Notes: generated by a model from the letters alone, not told the origin. Positions 36,085-44,419 are shown, counted from the stretch's first letter. The stretch is DNA of 44,419 nucleotides from Rariglobus sp. (GCA_029266495.1 JAQSWS010000050.1:1-44419), one strand, 5' to 3'. Translations and numbers: made by a program.

Positions 36085-36342
36085 CCGCTACCCGTTGATT
36101 CATCCACCGACACCGCGCGCCATGTCGTGGTGGCCCAAGGCACGCCCACCCTCTAGCAAGATCCAGTTACCACGGAGCTTCTGCCGGACGGCAGAACCAT
36201 CTATGCGGTGTGAGTTCAGGGTCACGGCGTCCTTTGCGGCCCCTTGAAACATCGTGACGATGGCGGACGCACATGGATCGACTTGCTGAACGTGCATTGG
36301 TCAACAGTGCGCAACGGCCCCGTTGCCGCGCTCGTAATCGCG
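36085..36342 (+). pseudogene. Decayed fragment of a sialidase-like (BNR/Asp-box) gene
   Basis: One plus-strand frame (codon starts at 36097 and every third base) reads as a coherent protein fragment interrupted by stop codons at 36154-36156 (TAG) and 36211-36213 (TGA). Recognisable parts are VVVAQGTPTL, TTELLPDGRTIYAV, a Gly/His stretch, and CGPLKHRDDGGRTW, the last being an Asp-box (S/R-x-D-G-G-x-T-W) typical of sialidase/neuraminidase propellers. No start codon or C-terminal part remains. It lies between the second FAD oxidoreductase and the SGNH gene stop. The call as a sialidase-type remnant rests on motif recognition only. Confidence 0.75.
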
Positions 36343-36343
36343 C

Positions 36344-37069
36344 CTAAGGTTTCAGCACGGATCGAATGGACCGGGCCACATGATCAGCCAAAAACTCGCT
36401 GCCAGCCGGACTGAAGTGCACGTTGCGCGGAAGTTGGATCTCATCGAGCTTGGAGAGAGCGGCGGCGTAAAGATCGTTCGTGATGACCCCTTCCTCTTTC
36501 ATCACGCGGGAGGCAGCTTCGTTGTAGAGGATTTCATCGCCAGCGACGCGTCCACCGCCCGACATGGGTGGCAGCGGTGTGGTCGAAGCCCAGATTAGTT
36601 TGGCACCGCTCGCTTTGAGCAGAATGACGATTTCACGTAGATTCTTTTCATAAAGATCGATCGGTGTGTAGTGAGGATATTTACCATCAATTTGTTTGGT
36701 GGCGTGATTCCAATGCTTCAAGTCATGCAGGCCGAAATTGAAGTGAATGACGTCCCACTTCTCTTTCCCGAGCCAGCCGGTGCTAATGCCCTTGATCCCT
36801 TCCTGGGTGGAACGGCCATTGATGTCGATACGGTGGAGGTTGGCCACGCCTTTAAGGCGTTCACGGACGGGCACGGTGTAACCGATGGAAATCGAATCTC
36901 CGATCAGGAGAACGCGTGGAAGACCATTCACGTCCGTGATTTTGACATAGGCGGGATCGATGGTTTTCTCACCGCCTTTTTCCGGTGTGTAGCCTTGGGC
37001 GAAAAGAACTGCCGGGATGAACGCCAGCGCAAAGGCCAGCCGGCGAAGCGAGGACGGGAACGTTGTCAT
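36344..37069 (-). CDS. Secreted SGNH/GDSL hydrolase
   Basis: The protein has 241 aa with signal peptide MTTFPSSLRRLAFALAFIPA and cleavage near LFAQG. Block I is VLLIGDSISIG with the nucleophile at Ser59; the Gly/Asn block reads IHFNFGLHDLKHW (residues 109-120), a variant form common in planctomycete and verrucomicrobial relatives. The last block reads RNVHFSPAGSEFLADHV, where relatives usually have an Asp before the His (DVHF-like); here that place is Asn, which may lower or change activity. It is probably a carbohydrate acetyl-esterase. It lies 17 bp after the 1.2-kb-residue-class gene and is likely cotranscribed with it. Confidence 0.85.
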   Translation of the reverse strand: MTTFPSSLRRLAFALAFIPAVLFAQGYTPEKGGEKTIDPAYVKITDVNGLPRVLLIGDSISIGYTVPVRERLKGVANLHRIDINGRSTQEGIKGISTGWLGKEKWDVIHFNFGLHDLKHWNHATKQIDGKYPHYTPIDLYEKNLREIVILLKASGAKLIWASTTPLPPMSGGGRVAGDEILYNEAASRVMKEEGVITNDLYAAALSKLDEIQLPRNVHFSPAGSEFLADHVARSIRSVLKP

Positions 37070-37086
37070 GGGCGAACCAGGGGAAT

Positions 37087-40000
37087 TTATTTTCTCAAGA
37101 TTAACGAAAGTCGTAGCGGAGTTTTGGAAGGCAGCTCGCACTCGATCGCCTGCCCGGGACGTTCGATCTTGATGATTCGACGAGCCACCTCACGAGCATC
37201 ACTGAAACCGGTGGAGTCGGTCTCGGTAAGCACGAGCTGATATTCGCCCGCTTCCAGATTCCACAAGCGCGGTTTCGCGATCTTGGGCGCGGCGGCGAAG
37301 CTATAGAGCAATACCTTTAATTCCGAGGTGGAGCCTGTCTGCACATATGCCGCCACTTCGCTGTTCGTATTCTGCCATGTCACCTGAAACGACGGCCAAT
37401 AGGTTTCATCGCCGCGCGAATCGGGAGTGGGGAACGCCATGCCGGTGGCCATCGCCGTGATCATGCGAGTTCCGGAAACGTAGATGCGATCAGTCGATTG
37501 GACCATGATCGTGCGCATCTCGGGATTGGAATTCATTGCCGCCACATCCAGGCGAAGTTTTTCAATCGAAGGTGCCAGTGCGGCCGCAAACTCCGACGGA
37601 GACTTTGCCTTGGCCGACAACAGCTGGAATTTCATGGAGGTGGAACCGAAGCGCAGGAGCACGTCGTCGAAACTGCGGTCGCCGGTCTTCAGGCGGTAAT
37701 TGGCACCGGCGACGGCGATCCGCTCGGAGGCGCTGCGCAACGCCCAGTTCAACGAGCCGGGTTCATGGGCGTCCGCCTTTTCGTCGCCCGGCTTGATTTT
37801 GCGAAGCTCGGTGAGACCAAATTTCACCGGCTCGAGGAAAGCCGTGTCACCGCTCCAAACATATGCTCCGAGCATGAGATCATAAACCTTCTCCATGTAG
37901 CCCGCCGGATACTTATAAGACCAATAGCCGGGGAACACCCAGTCTTTGGCCTTGGCGAACTTCGCGGCCTTGCGATCCGGCATGATCATCATGGGCACGA
38001 TGCCGCGGGGCTTGCCGTCAAACTCTCGCATGGTCGCCTCACGCCAGCTGTTCGCGTAGGCGGTGAGTGCCTTTTCCAAGTCGGGATATTTCCGGGGTTC
38101 CAGCCATGTAGCCATCACCAGCGGACGGATCGCGCGGAGATTGTAGGGCACGTCTCCCTCGCGATCTATCTTGGTCGCATTCAGGAAATGGCCTTTGAAC
38201 ATCCGCATTCCGCCAGGAATTTCAACGGTCCAGAGATTCTGAAACACGTCGGACGTTTTCGTGAGCCGGTTCATCGCGGCGGTCATCTGCGGCGTGTCGA
38301 AATGAATGAGCCCGTAAAGCGGCAACGAGTCTCCGGTCGGCTCGGCGGAATGCTCCACATCGTCCATGTCCCGGCTGTAGCCGGTGCCGCCAGTAGTGGC
38401 CCACGCCGCGTCCGTCAATCGGGTCCAGCCGCTCTTTGTCACGGCATCATCGGCCAGGAGCACGCCCGGCCCCCACCAGCGTAGCGCCTCGACATCGTCG
38501 CCCACGCCGCCACCCAGCAAGCCGCGTGCATCCATGCGTTCGTTGACCCAGTAATGAAGCACCTCGACGACGTGGTGAAGCAGCTCGTATTGCAGCGACG
38601 CCCACTCCGGAGCGTTGGACGGCGGAGTCCAGCCGCCCAGACCAGCCGGCACCCTTTCACCATGCATGATGCGGGCAATGCGGAACTCCGGGTAAACCGC
38701 GGTGATCTCGCCAAATAACTTTCCGGGGGCCTCAAAGGCACGCATGTTTTCGGGCGTCTTATAATAATCCGTGGTGGCGGCGGGAAACGATGAAGCCTGG
38801 GTGGCCATCTGCCAGATAGACGCGCCGGCCAGGAATTTCCCCTGCCAATAACCGGGATCCTCCGGCCGCAGGGTTAATCCAAGATTCGCAGACTGCGCCC
38901 ACACGCCAAAGCGTGAGCCGTAGATGACGTCATTTACGGTTCCGTTCACATAACCGTCGAGCACGTAGCGCAACCGCTCCGTCGAATCGAAGAGCCAGCG
39001 CAGCGTTGGATTAGTCGGTTGAGCTTTGAGCAAAGAAATTTGCCGCAGTCGCAGATTCTCGGCGTGGGTTACGTCGGCCGAATCGGGAAGACGCGGATGC
39101 CCTTCGATGTAGGCCAGCGCACATACCTGGAGGAGCGAATCCTCAATCGTGTCCGCCGCCTGACGCGCAGCCTTAAGGTCGCCCTTTTCCAAGGCGGTCG
39201 TCACGGTGGAAAGCGCGGCGGGTGGCGTCCCTTGTGAACGCCAAACCAGTTTGTGGTTTTCGATCGCAAACGGGAGCGGCACGTAAGGAAGGATTTCGAT
39301 GCTCTTCACCGGTAAATCGCCTCCGTCTTTCGCGGACTTGCTCGAAAGCACGAGCCCGCGGCCGCCCGCAACCATGACCACTCCACGCGCCGTGCGGTTC
39401 ACAATGGCGTTCCGGAACAGATTCGCGTTCGTGCGGAGCGCCTCCCCCAGTATCGTTCCGTTCGCGGACAAAGACGCGATGTTGGCAGACCCCGAGTTAT
39501 GGCCTGTTTCAACCACCACCCAATAGCGGCCGTCCGGAATATCGGCGCGGAAAAACTCCCCGTCGTTCACCACCGCGCCGTCGCGCTCAAGCGCCCCGAG
39601 GATTTTGTGCTCGGCTTTGTTGTAAGCCAGCTCAGGCGTGGCGGCGAACCGTCCCGCCACATACCAAGCATCGAAGCAAAACTGCGGGTGCTCGATCCAG
39701 CCAAAGCCCCTCTTGGGATCGTCCTTGTAACGATGAGCCGACGTCAGCGCGATCGCCCCTGCCTGCACCGGCGACTCGGGTGTCCCCGCGTCAAATATCC
39801 AGCCGCCGGAAGCCTTGGGATCAAAGCCCACTCCGGCGAACGAAACGAGAGGCATCGCAGACTTCGCCGCATCCGAGACCCGCACCTGGGCAATCTCGCC
39901 GCCAATAAACTCGGACTTCCATGAAGCGACGTTGCCCACCGCGAGTTCACCCGATGCCGCGCAACGCTCACCCTCAGGAAGGTCGGCCGTGAAAACTTGG

Positions 40001-40641
40001 CGACCATCGATCAAAACCCGGAAATTCCGTTTTCCATCGTAGCTCAAAGTATAGGTATAAAACTCCCCTGGACGAACCGGACCGGCATCCCGGTAAATCT
40101 CGCTGGATTCAAGAACTCGCGTGACCACTTCCCCTCCCGCCGTCTTCACCGGCACGCGTAATTCAAACAACCCGGGGCCACGATGCAGCACCCCCATCAA
40201 GAGCACCGCGGGCGCCTTTCCGACGCGCAGAAAATAACCCTGACCACGTCCCCAACGTAGGACCACATCGACTGAAAACGCCCCGTTCACGAACGGTTTC
40301 AGGTCGCCGAAAACCAGCTCGGAACGATCGGCGGAGCCCTTGGACGACAATACTTCCAGCGCCTCTCCCGTTTCGCCTGCCTGCCACTTACCTCGGAGTT
40401 GCCCGGGCTGCGCCTTGCCAGAGGCATCGACGATCTCACCTTTGGCAAGACTCGCCGGAGTCACCGCATAGATCGCCAGGGTGTTTGCATCCGGAATCAG
40501 CGCTGCCGGAGGGTGAGGAATGACAAAAGTAGACGCGGTCGTAGGCGCGCCATTTAGCGCAACCACGAAGACCGTTAACGACCACCAAAGACGCCGGCGG
40601 TTATGCGCGCCGGCTAATAGGGACCAAAGCGGGGTAATCAC
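37087..40641 (-). CDS. Large secreted protein with LamG-like N-terminus and alpha/alpha-barrel-like core, function unknown
   Basis: The protein has about 1184 aa. No ATG is near the start. GTG codons at 40662 and 40656 lie inside the CACGTG operator, so I prefer the GTG at 40641; the signal-like part is RRRLWWSLTVFVVALNGAPT with cleavage near TAST. Residues about 80-260 are LamG-like (AFSVDVVLRWGRGQGYFLRV, FYTYTLSYDGKRNFRVLIDG). The long C-terminal part from about residue 480 is helical, as in alpha/alpha toroid enzymes, with the acidic block GLLGGGVGDDVEALRWWGPG, which is a good candidate for an active site. I do not recognise a named family. It may be a lyase or a glycosidase. It is headed by an operator and followed by the SGNH hydrolase gene. 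Confidence 0.7.
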   Translation of the reverse strand: MITPLWSLLAGAHNRRRLWWSLTVFVVALNGAPTTASTFVIPHPPAALIPDANTLAIYAVTPASLAKGEIVDASGKAQPGQLRGKWQAGETGEALEVLSSKGSADRSELVFGDLKPFVNGAFSVDVVLRWGRGQGYFLRVGKAPAVLLMGVLHRGPGLFELRVPVKTAGGEVVTRVLESSEIYRDAGPVRPGEFYTYTLSYDGKRNFRVLIDGRQVFTADLPEGERCAASGELAVGNVASWKSEFIGGEIAQVRVSDAAKSAMPLVSFAGVGFDPKASGGWIFDAGTPESPVQAGAIALTSAHRYKDDPKRGFGWIEHPQFCFDAWYVAGRFAATPELAYNKAEHKILGALERDGAVVNDGEFFRADIPDGRYWVVVETGHNSGSANIASLSANGTILGEALRTNANLFRNAIVNRTARGVVMVAGGRGLVLSSKSAKDGGDLPVKSIEILPYVPLPFAIENHKLVWRSQGTPPAALSTVTTALEKGDLKAARQAADTIEDSLLQVCALAYIEGHPRLPDSADVTHAENLRLRQISLLKAQPTNPTLRWLFDSTERLRYVLDGYVNGTVNDVIYGSRFGVWAQSANLGLTLRPEDPGYWQGKFLAGASIWQMATQASSFPAATTDYYKTPENMRAFEAPGKLFGEITAVYPEFRIARIMHGERVPAGLGGWTPPSNAPEWASLQYELLHHVVEVLHYWVNERMDARGLLGGGVGDDVEALRWWGPGVLLADDAVTKSGWTRLTDAAWATTGGTGYSRDMDDVEHSAEPTGDSLPLYGLIHFDTPQMTAAMNRLTKTSDVFQNLWTVEIPGGMRMFKGHFLNATKIDREGDVPYNLRAIRPLVMATWLEPRKYPDLEKALTAYANSWREATMREFDGKPRGIVPMMIMPDRKAAKFAKAKDWVFPGYWSYKYPAGYMEKVYDLMLGAYVWSGDTAFLEPVKFGLTELRKIKPGDEKADAHEPGSLNWALRSASERIAVAGANYRLKTGDRSFDDVLLRFGSTSMKFQLLSAKAKSPSEFAAALAPSIEKLRLDVAAMNSNPEMRTIMVQSTDRIYVSGTRMITAMATGMAFPTPDSRGDETYWPSFQVTWQNTNSEVAAYVQTGSTSELKVLLYSFAAAPKIAKPRLWNLEAGEYQLVLTETDSTGFSDAREVARRIIKIERPGQAIECELPSKTPLRLSLILRK

Positions 40642-40647
40642 GACCAA

Positions 40648-40665
40648 TTGATACACGTGCACATT
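40648..40665 (-). promoter_or_regulatory. Predicted LacI operator and promoter of the 1184-aa protein gene
   Basis: The sequence ttgataCACGTGcacatt fits the palindrome in core and outer arms. On the minus strand a perfect TTGACA (plus-strand 40673-40678) precedes it, with the operator partly in the spacer and TATCAA as a possible -10. It overlaps the first two GTG codons of the longest open frame. Confidence 0.7.
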
Positions 40666-40721
40666 TTAGTCATGTCAACTATTCGCGTGAAAAATCGTTC
40701 CGGACTCTCGGTGTTTATCTA

Positions 40722-41431
<710 letters not shown>

Positions 41432-42292
41432 TCAGTTTTCACGCGTTCCCTGATGTTGAACCAGCCAAGCCCCAGGCGGCTGACCACACCCATCGCGAAA
41501 AGCTCGTGCAAACGCACTGGTTTCACTGAAACCCAAGAATTGAGCCACCGCCTCCTGCGTCCACCCATTGAGTAAGCAACGTTGTGCCGCTTCCAGTTTG
41601 AGCCGCGCTAATTCTGACTGAGGAGAAGGCTTTCCGGCCTGCGCAAAAAGCCGCCGTAAGTGAGATGTCGATACACCAACTGCACTTGCTGCATTTTCAA
41701 CTGATGGATTCTCGCCAAGGTTTTCTTCAAACCAATTGATGGCTCTGGATATCTTGTCCGCCAACTCGGTTTTCGGATCAATATCGTTATCCTGGCCCAC
41801 CACAAAAGCCGCTAATTCGATAAGCAATAGCTGCACCTGCAATGAGGCTCGAGCCCCCCCTCCTTTCAGCATGTCCCAGATTTCATTGAGCCGTAGATAA
41901 AGTCTGCGACGATCACTCTCCTTCAATTCGATTAAGATCGGTTTCGTCGGTCCGACTCGTTCCACCAACTCCTCCGGAACATCCTTGAACTGAAGCACAA
42001 AAATTTCCGAAAACTCACCGACATCATCCGTCCAACCATGCGGCGAATCAGGATGAAAAACATAAAGCCGCGGCATGGTCTCCTCTAAAAATGGGCGATC
42101 GACTCCCGTGGGACGAGCCCGACCCTTAAAGATAAACTCAAATTCCCATCGTCCACGAGATTTCGCTATCACCGGTTTGCTACCGTATGTTCGCACACCT
42201 CTGGAAAAATAAGATAGGTTTTTAGATCCACTGATCATGAGCGATAATGTCAGTGGCGCGAGCGCTTCTGCAATACCGGAGCTGGTGTGCAT
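41432..42292 (-). CDS. AraC-family transcriptional regulator
   Basis: The protein has 286 aa. The N-terminal 170 residues look like a cupin-type sensing domain (WEFEFIFKGRARPTG, MPRLYVFHPDSPHGW, EIFVLQFKDVPEELV). The C-terminal 100 residues contain both AraC HTH motifs: NPSVENAASAVGVSTSHLRR then LFAQAGKPSPQ, and WTQEAVAQFLGFSETSAFAR followed by AFRDGCGQPPGAW. It is divergent from the UxaE-like gene, 34 bp apart, so it probably controls that gene and itself in response to a uronate or keto-uronate. Confidence 0.93.
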   Translation of the reverse strand: MHTSSGIAEALAPLTLSLMISGSKNLSYFSRGVRTYGSKPVIAKSRGRWEFEFIFKGRARPTGVDRPFLEETMPRLYVFHPDSPHGWTDDVGEFSEIFVLQFKDVPEELVERVGPTKPILIELKESDRRRLYLRLNEIWDMLKGGGARASLQVQLLLIELAAFVVGQDNDIDPKTELADKISRAINWFEENLGENPSVENAASAVGVSTSHLRRLFAQAGKPSPQSELARLKLEAAQRCLLNGWTQEAVAQFLGFSETSAFARAFRDGCGQPPGAWLVQHQGTREN

Positions 42293-42323
42293 TTGTTAAG
42301 ATGACGGCCCCCAAAACATTTGC

Positions 42324-42340
42324 TTAATGAGCCTCATTAA
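42324..42340 (+). promoter_or_regulatory. Perfect 17-bp palindrome over the UxaE-like start codon
   Basis: TTAATGAG-C-CTCATTAA has two perfect 8-bp arms. The ATG at 42327 lies in the left arm. It may be an operator for the divergent AraC regulator or another repressor, or an mRNA hairpin that hides the start. No second copy is seen in the window. Confidence 0.45.
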
Positions 42341-44225
42341 CCGTTTCCTCCTCGAGCACGATCTGCGCATATCAAGTAATCCCTGCATCAGTCCTGATTG
42401 TTGCCTGGACTGGGCAACGCTTCGAGCAAAAGCCCTGGGCGAAGCCGCCAACGCAGTTAAGTTTTACGAAAAGAGTCGGTTTGAAACCGCCATCGGAATC
42501 TGGTGCCTCTTCGAAGACGAAACCGGCGACTGCGGCTGGCAATTGGAACCTCGCCGCGGAGCGATCGCCGATTCGTGGGTCACCGGGCTGCAAGATGGCG
42601 TGCTAGCGAACGGATACTGGGTTTTCCCGGCGACGTTTGAAAACTTGGTGCGGCTTAAAAACCTCGTCCAAGAATACGACGCTAATTCGACCATCTTTCC
42701 GTCAGCTAGTGGTGAACTCGGCCAGCGTTCCCTCGGGATCGGTGCGCGTTTCACGACCTTGCACTGGCCCGCCGTCGAATGGGCCATGGCCGCACTTAAC
42801 CTAGGCGTAACCGCCAACCAAAACTCCATTCCGCGCGAGCTGGTTTATGACGTCGAGGCGATGATCGCCGGCCGGCTCGACTCTGTGCCGTTTCCGTTCA
42901 TCGGGACGTCCGTGCCCGAGGGCCATCAGGGCCAGAGCGTCGAAGGCATGAGTCATGGCTGCGTGCTTTCGAAACTAAAAACTGGTTTTCACCACCGTCG
43001 CATCGCCTGGAGTTTTAACGCCGACCATCAGCCCATCGGCGGCAAGTTCGACGTCCGCGAAGCAGAGTTGGTGCGCGGGTGTTTGTTCGCCAGCTATATC
43101 ACCTTCGACCTGTCGCCCGAACTCGCGCAAACTGCCGTGCCCGCCGACGCTGCGGCGTGGGTCTTGCTCAACGTGCCCGCATCACTCGTTTCACTGGTGA
43201 AGTCCCGCGTGGCCGCCGTCGGTCTTTCGCTCAACGAAGCCGAGTTCGCCCGTCTACTCGCCAGCGTCTGGCCCGCCTTGCGCAAGATGAAGCGTCGCGA
43301 CGAAGCGTATGCTGCCGTGCGCGCCAATTCGTTCACCACGGCCGTCGGTCGCGCTTATCTGCGCGAGTTGTCGATCGACGAATTGCCCGGCCTGACCACG
43401 CCCGAAACCACCGCCATCATGCTAGCCTTGTGCGAGGCGCTGGAGATGCCCGTCAACTTCATAGCCCCGGCCTTCGGTTTTCAAAAAAATATGCCTTATT
43501 CCGACAACGTCGCGTTGCGCGCGTTGATCGAAAAACAATGGGCCGTGTGCCGCCAGTTCAACGTCAGCATCGGATTTCACTCCGGCTCCGGAAAGTCCGC
43601 CGAAAATTATCAGGTGATGGGTAGCGTCACCGGCGGACGCCTCGAAATCAAAACTAGCGGACGCTATACCTATGAGATGGGCCGAGCGTTGTTTGCTTCG
43701 ACTGACGAAGGAGACCAAAGACTCTGGTGCGACTGGCATGCTTTCACCATCGAACTGGCCGTGAGCGGCGCATTCAGTGAAGATCCCACCGAGCAGAAAA
43801 TGGCACGATCGTTCATCGTGCACGCACTGCATCGAACTTCGCCCGGCGAGCAGGCGACTGATATGTTTGCCAACGCTGCTTCGCTTCGCGCCGCCCTGCA
43901 AGCGCTCACACCCGACCCCGAACACATGTTCTGGTTTGAATACAATTTCCTCTACGTCCTTGCCGCTGACGGACGCGCCGAAAAATCCGCGCTCGGCGAC
44001 CACTCGCCCGCGGGCTACCGGCAGCGTGCGCGGTTTTATTCCATCAGCGAAGAAGGCCGACTTCGCTTCGCCAAAAATATTGCCTACTATCTAATTTTCT
44101 TAGCTCAAAACACAGGACTGGCGTCTCTGGAAAAATGTTTTGCTGCGAACACGGCGCTGACCGCCTTCACCTCGCTGGATGAAATGCTACTGGATATCTC
44201 ACGCGTCGAAAAGACGGCGTTTTAA
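42327..44225 (+). CDS. UxaE-like (tagaturonate/fructuronate epimerase family) protein, long form
   Basis: The protein has 632 aa and is cytoplasmic. It resembles tagaturonate epimerase (UxaE) in several blocks: ADHQPIGGKFD at 232-242 (metal-binding Asp/His), SIGFHSGSGKS at 414-424 and GGRLEIKTSGRYTYEMGRAL at about 436-454, which fit the LHSGSDK and HVKTAGTSY motifs remembered for that family. UxaE interconverts D-tagaturonate and D-fructuronate in galacturonate breakdown. At 632 aa it is longer than the roughly 480-500 aa I expect, mainly through extra N-terminal sequence, so a related but different sugar-acid epimerase is possible. Divergent AraC regulator upstream; GH2 fragment downstream. 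Confidence 0.65.
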   Translation: MSLINRFLLEHDLRISSNPCISPDCCLDWATLRAKALGEAANAVKFYEKSRFETAIGIWCLFEDETGDCGWQLEPRRGAIADSWVTGLQDGVLANGYWVFPATFENLVRLKNLVQEYDANSTIFPSASGELGQRSLGIGARFTTLHWPAVEWAMAALNLGVTANQNSIPRELVYDVEAMIAGRLDSVPFPFIGTSVPEGHQGQSVEGMSHGCVLSKLKTGFHHRRIAWSFNADHQPIGGKFDVREAELVRGCLFASYITFDLSPELAQTAVPADAAAWVLLNVPASLVSLVKSRVAAVGLSLNEAEFARLLASVWPALRKMKRRDEAYAAVRANSFTTAVGRAYLRELSIDELPGLTTPETTAIMLALCEALEMPVNFIAPAFGFQKNMPYSDNVALRALIEKQWAVCRQFNVSIGFHSGSGKSAENYQVMGSVTGGRLEIKTSGRYTYEMGRALFASTDEGDQRLWCDWHAFTIELAVSGAFSEDPTEQKMARSFIVHALHRTSPGEQATDMFANAASLRAALQALTPDPEHMFWFEYNFLYVLAADGRAEKSALGDHSPAGYRQRARFYSISEEGRLRFAKNIAYYLIFLAQNTGLASLEKCFAANTALTAFTSLDEMLLDISRVEKTAF

Positions 44226-44245
44226 ACACTAGTGTAGTGTCCCCT

Positions 44246-44419
44246 CAGTGGCGCGGGGACTGGCAATACGACAACACCCACGAGACCGGCGAAAAGCGCG
44301 GCGACACCCACTACCGGGACGTCTGGCACGCCCGCCAGCCCGTCAAATCCTACGAAAAGTGGGCTCTTCGCTTCTGCTCCGAATTCGGCATGCAAAGCTA
44401 CTCCTCGCCCGAGACCCAG
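44246..44419 (+). pseudogene. 5'-truncated GH2 beta-mannosidase-like fragment, open at window end
   Basis: A plus-strand frame, without start codon, reads RGDWQYDNTHETGEK, RGDTHYRDVWHARQPVKSYE and FCSEFGMQSYSSPETQ. The SEFGMQS block is the nucleophile region of GH2 beta-mannosidases, and DTHYxDVWH is the typical segment before it. The usual several hundred N-terminal residues are missing: the frame begins about 20 bp after the UxaE-like stop, next to the short palindrome ACACTAGTGT (44226-44235). This looks like a broken gene or rearrangement junction; how much remains downstream cannot be seen. Confidence 0.72.

Noticed and set aside
43572-43598. SGSGKS in the UxaE-like protein as a Walker A (ATP-binding) motif
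   Set aside because: The first Gly of GxxxxGKS is missing (Phe instead), and the block matches the HSGSxK segment of the UxaE family.

Overview
This 44.4-kb, roughly 60% GC window looks like a carbohydrate-catabolism region from a Verrucomicrobiota bacterium, most likely of the Opitutaceae. That assignment is an inference from gene content: a PEP-CTERM protein with autotransporter-type beta-strand repeats, a prepilin-like protein with a terminal FADGH-type motif, many large secreted LamG, CBM9-like and beta-helix proteins, sugar uptake by SSS and MFS carriers instead of SusC/SusD, and a near absence of Shine-Dalgarno sequences. I found no tRNA, rRNA, CRISPR array, phage or intact insertion sequence.

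Layout. (1) 1-10279, minus strand: a run of a secreted beta-helix protein, a PL22-like (oligogalacturonate lyase-like) propeller, an alginate-lyase-family (PF05426) enzyme, a LamG-like secreted protein, a 1173-aa CBM9-like/glycosidase-like protein and an SSS symporter cut by the window edge. (2) 10443-16216: a CBM9-like secreted protein, a giant beta-helix protein with two C-terminal LamG domains, and a LacI-family repressor. (3) 16515-20989: a frameshifted prepilin gene, a GH4 glycosidase, a small membrane-anchored orphan and a PEP-CTERM beta-strand-repeat protein. (4) 21110-29876: a TIM-barrel glycosidase-like protein with an ExuT-type MFS carrier, a minus-strand GH32/43-like propeller, a GQSNM (sialate O-acetylesterase-type) esterase, a sugar isomerase/epimerase and a GntR/LacI hybrid regulator. 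(5) 29873-36342: a HpcH/HpaI aldolase, an operon of FAD oxidoreductase, MFS carrier and second FAD oxidoreductase, and a decayed sialidase-like gene. (6) 36344-44419: an SGNH hydrolase, a 1.2-kb-residue-class secreted protein of unknown activity, a YhcH-family protein, an AraC regulator, a UxaE-like protein and a 5'-truncated GH2 fragment.

The most striking signal is a repeated palindrome, close to ATTGT-n-CACGTG-n-ACAAT. It occurs in eight intergenic places, with a ninth half-degenerate copy, upstream of functionally different genes including the lacI gene itself. In most cases it sits in the spacer downstream of a TTGACN -35 box. I infer a LacI-controlled regulon that couples polysaccharide breakdown (lyases, esterase, glycan-binding proteins) with surface components (prepilin-like and PEP-CTERM proteins).

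The likely metabolic theme is uronic-acid polysaccharide use: lyase-type enzymes, a GH4 enzyme, hexuronate-type MFS carriers, a UxaE-like epimerase, a KDG/KDR-type aldolase and a YhcH-type protein. No sulfatase is present, which argues against a heavily sulfated substrate. The exact polysaccharide cannot be read from the sequence.
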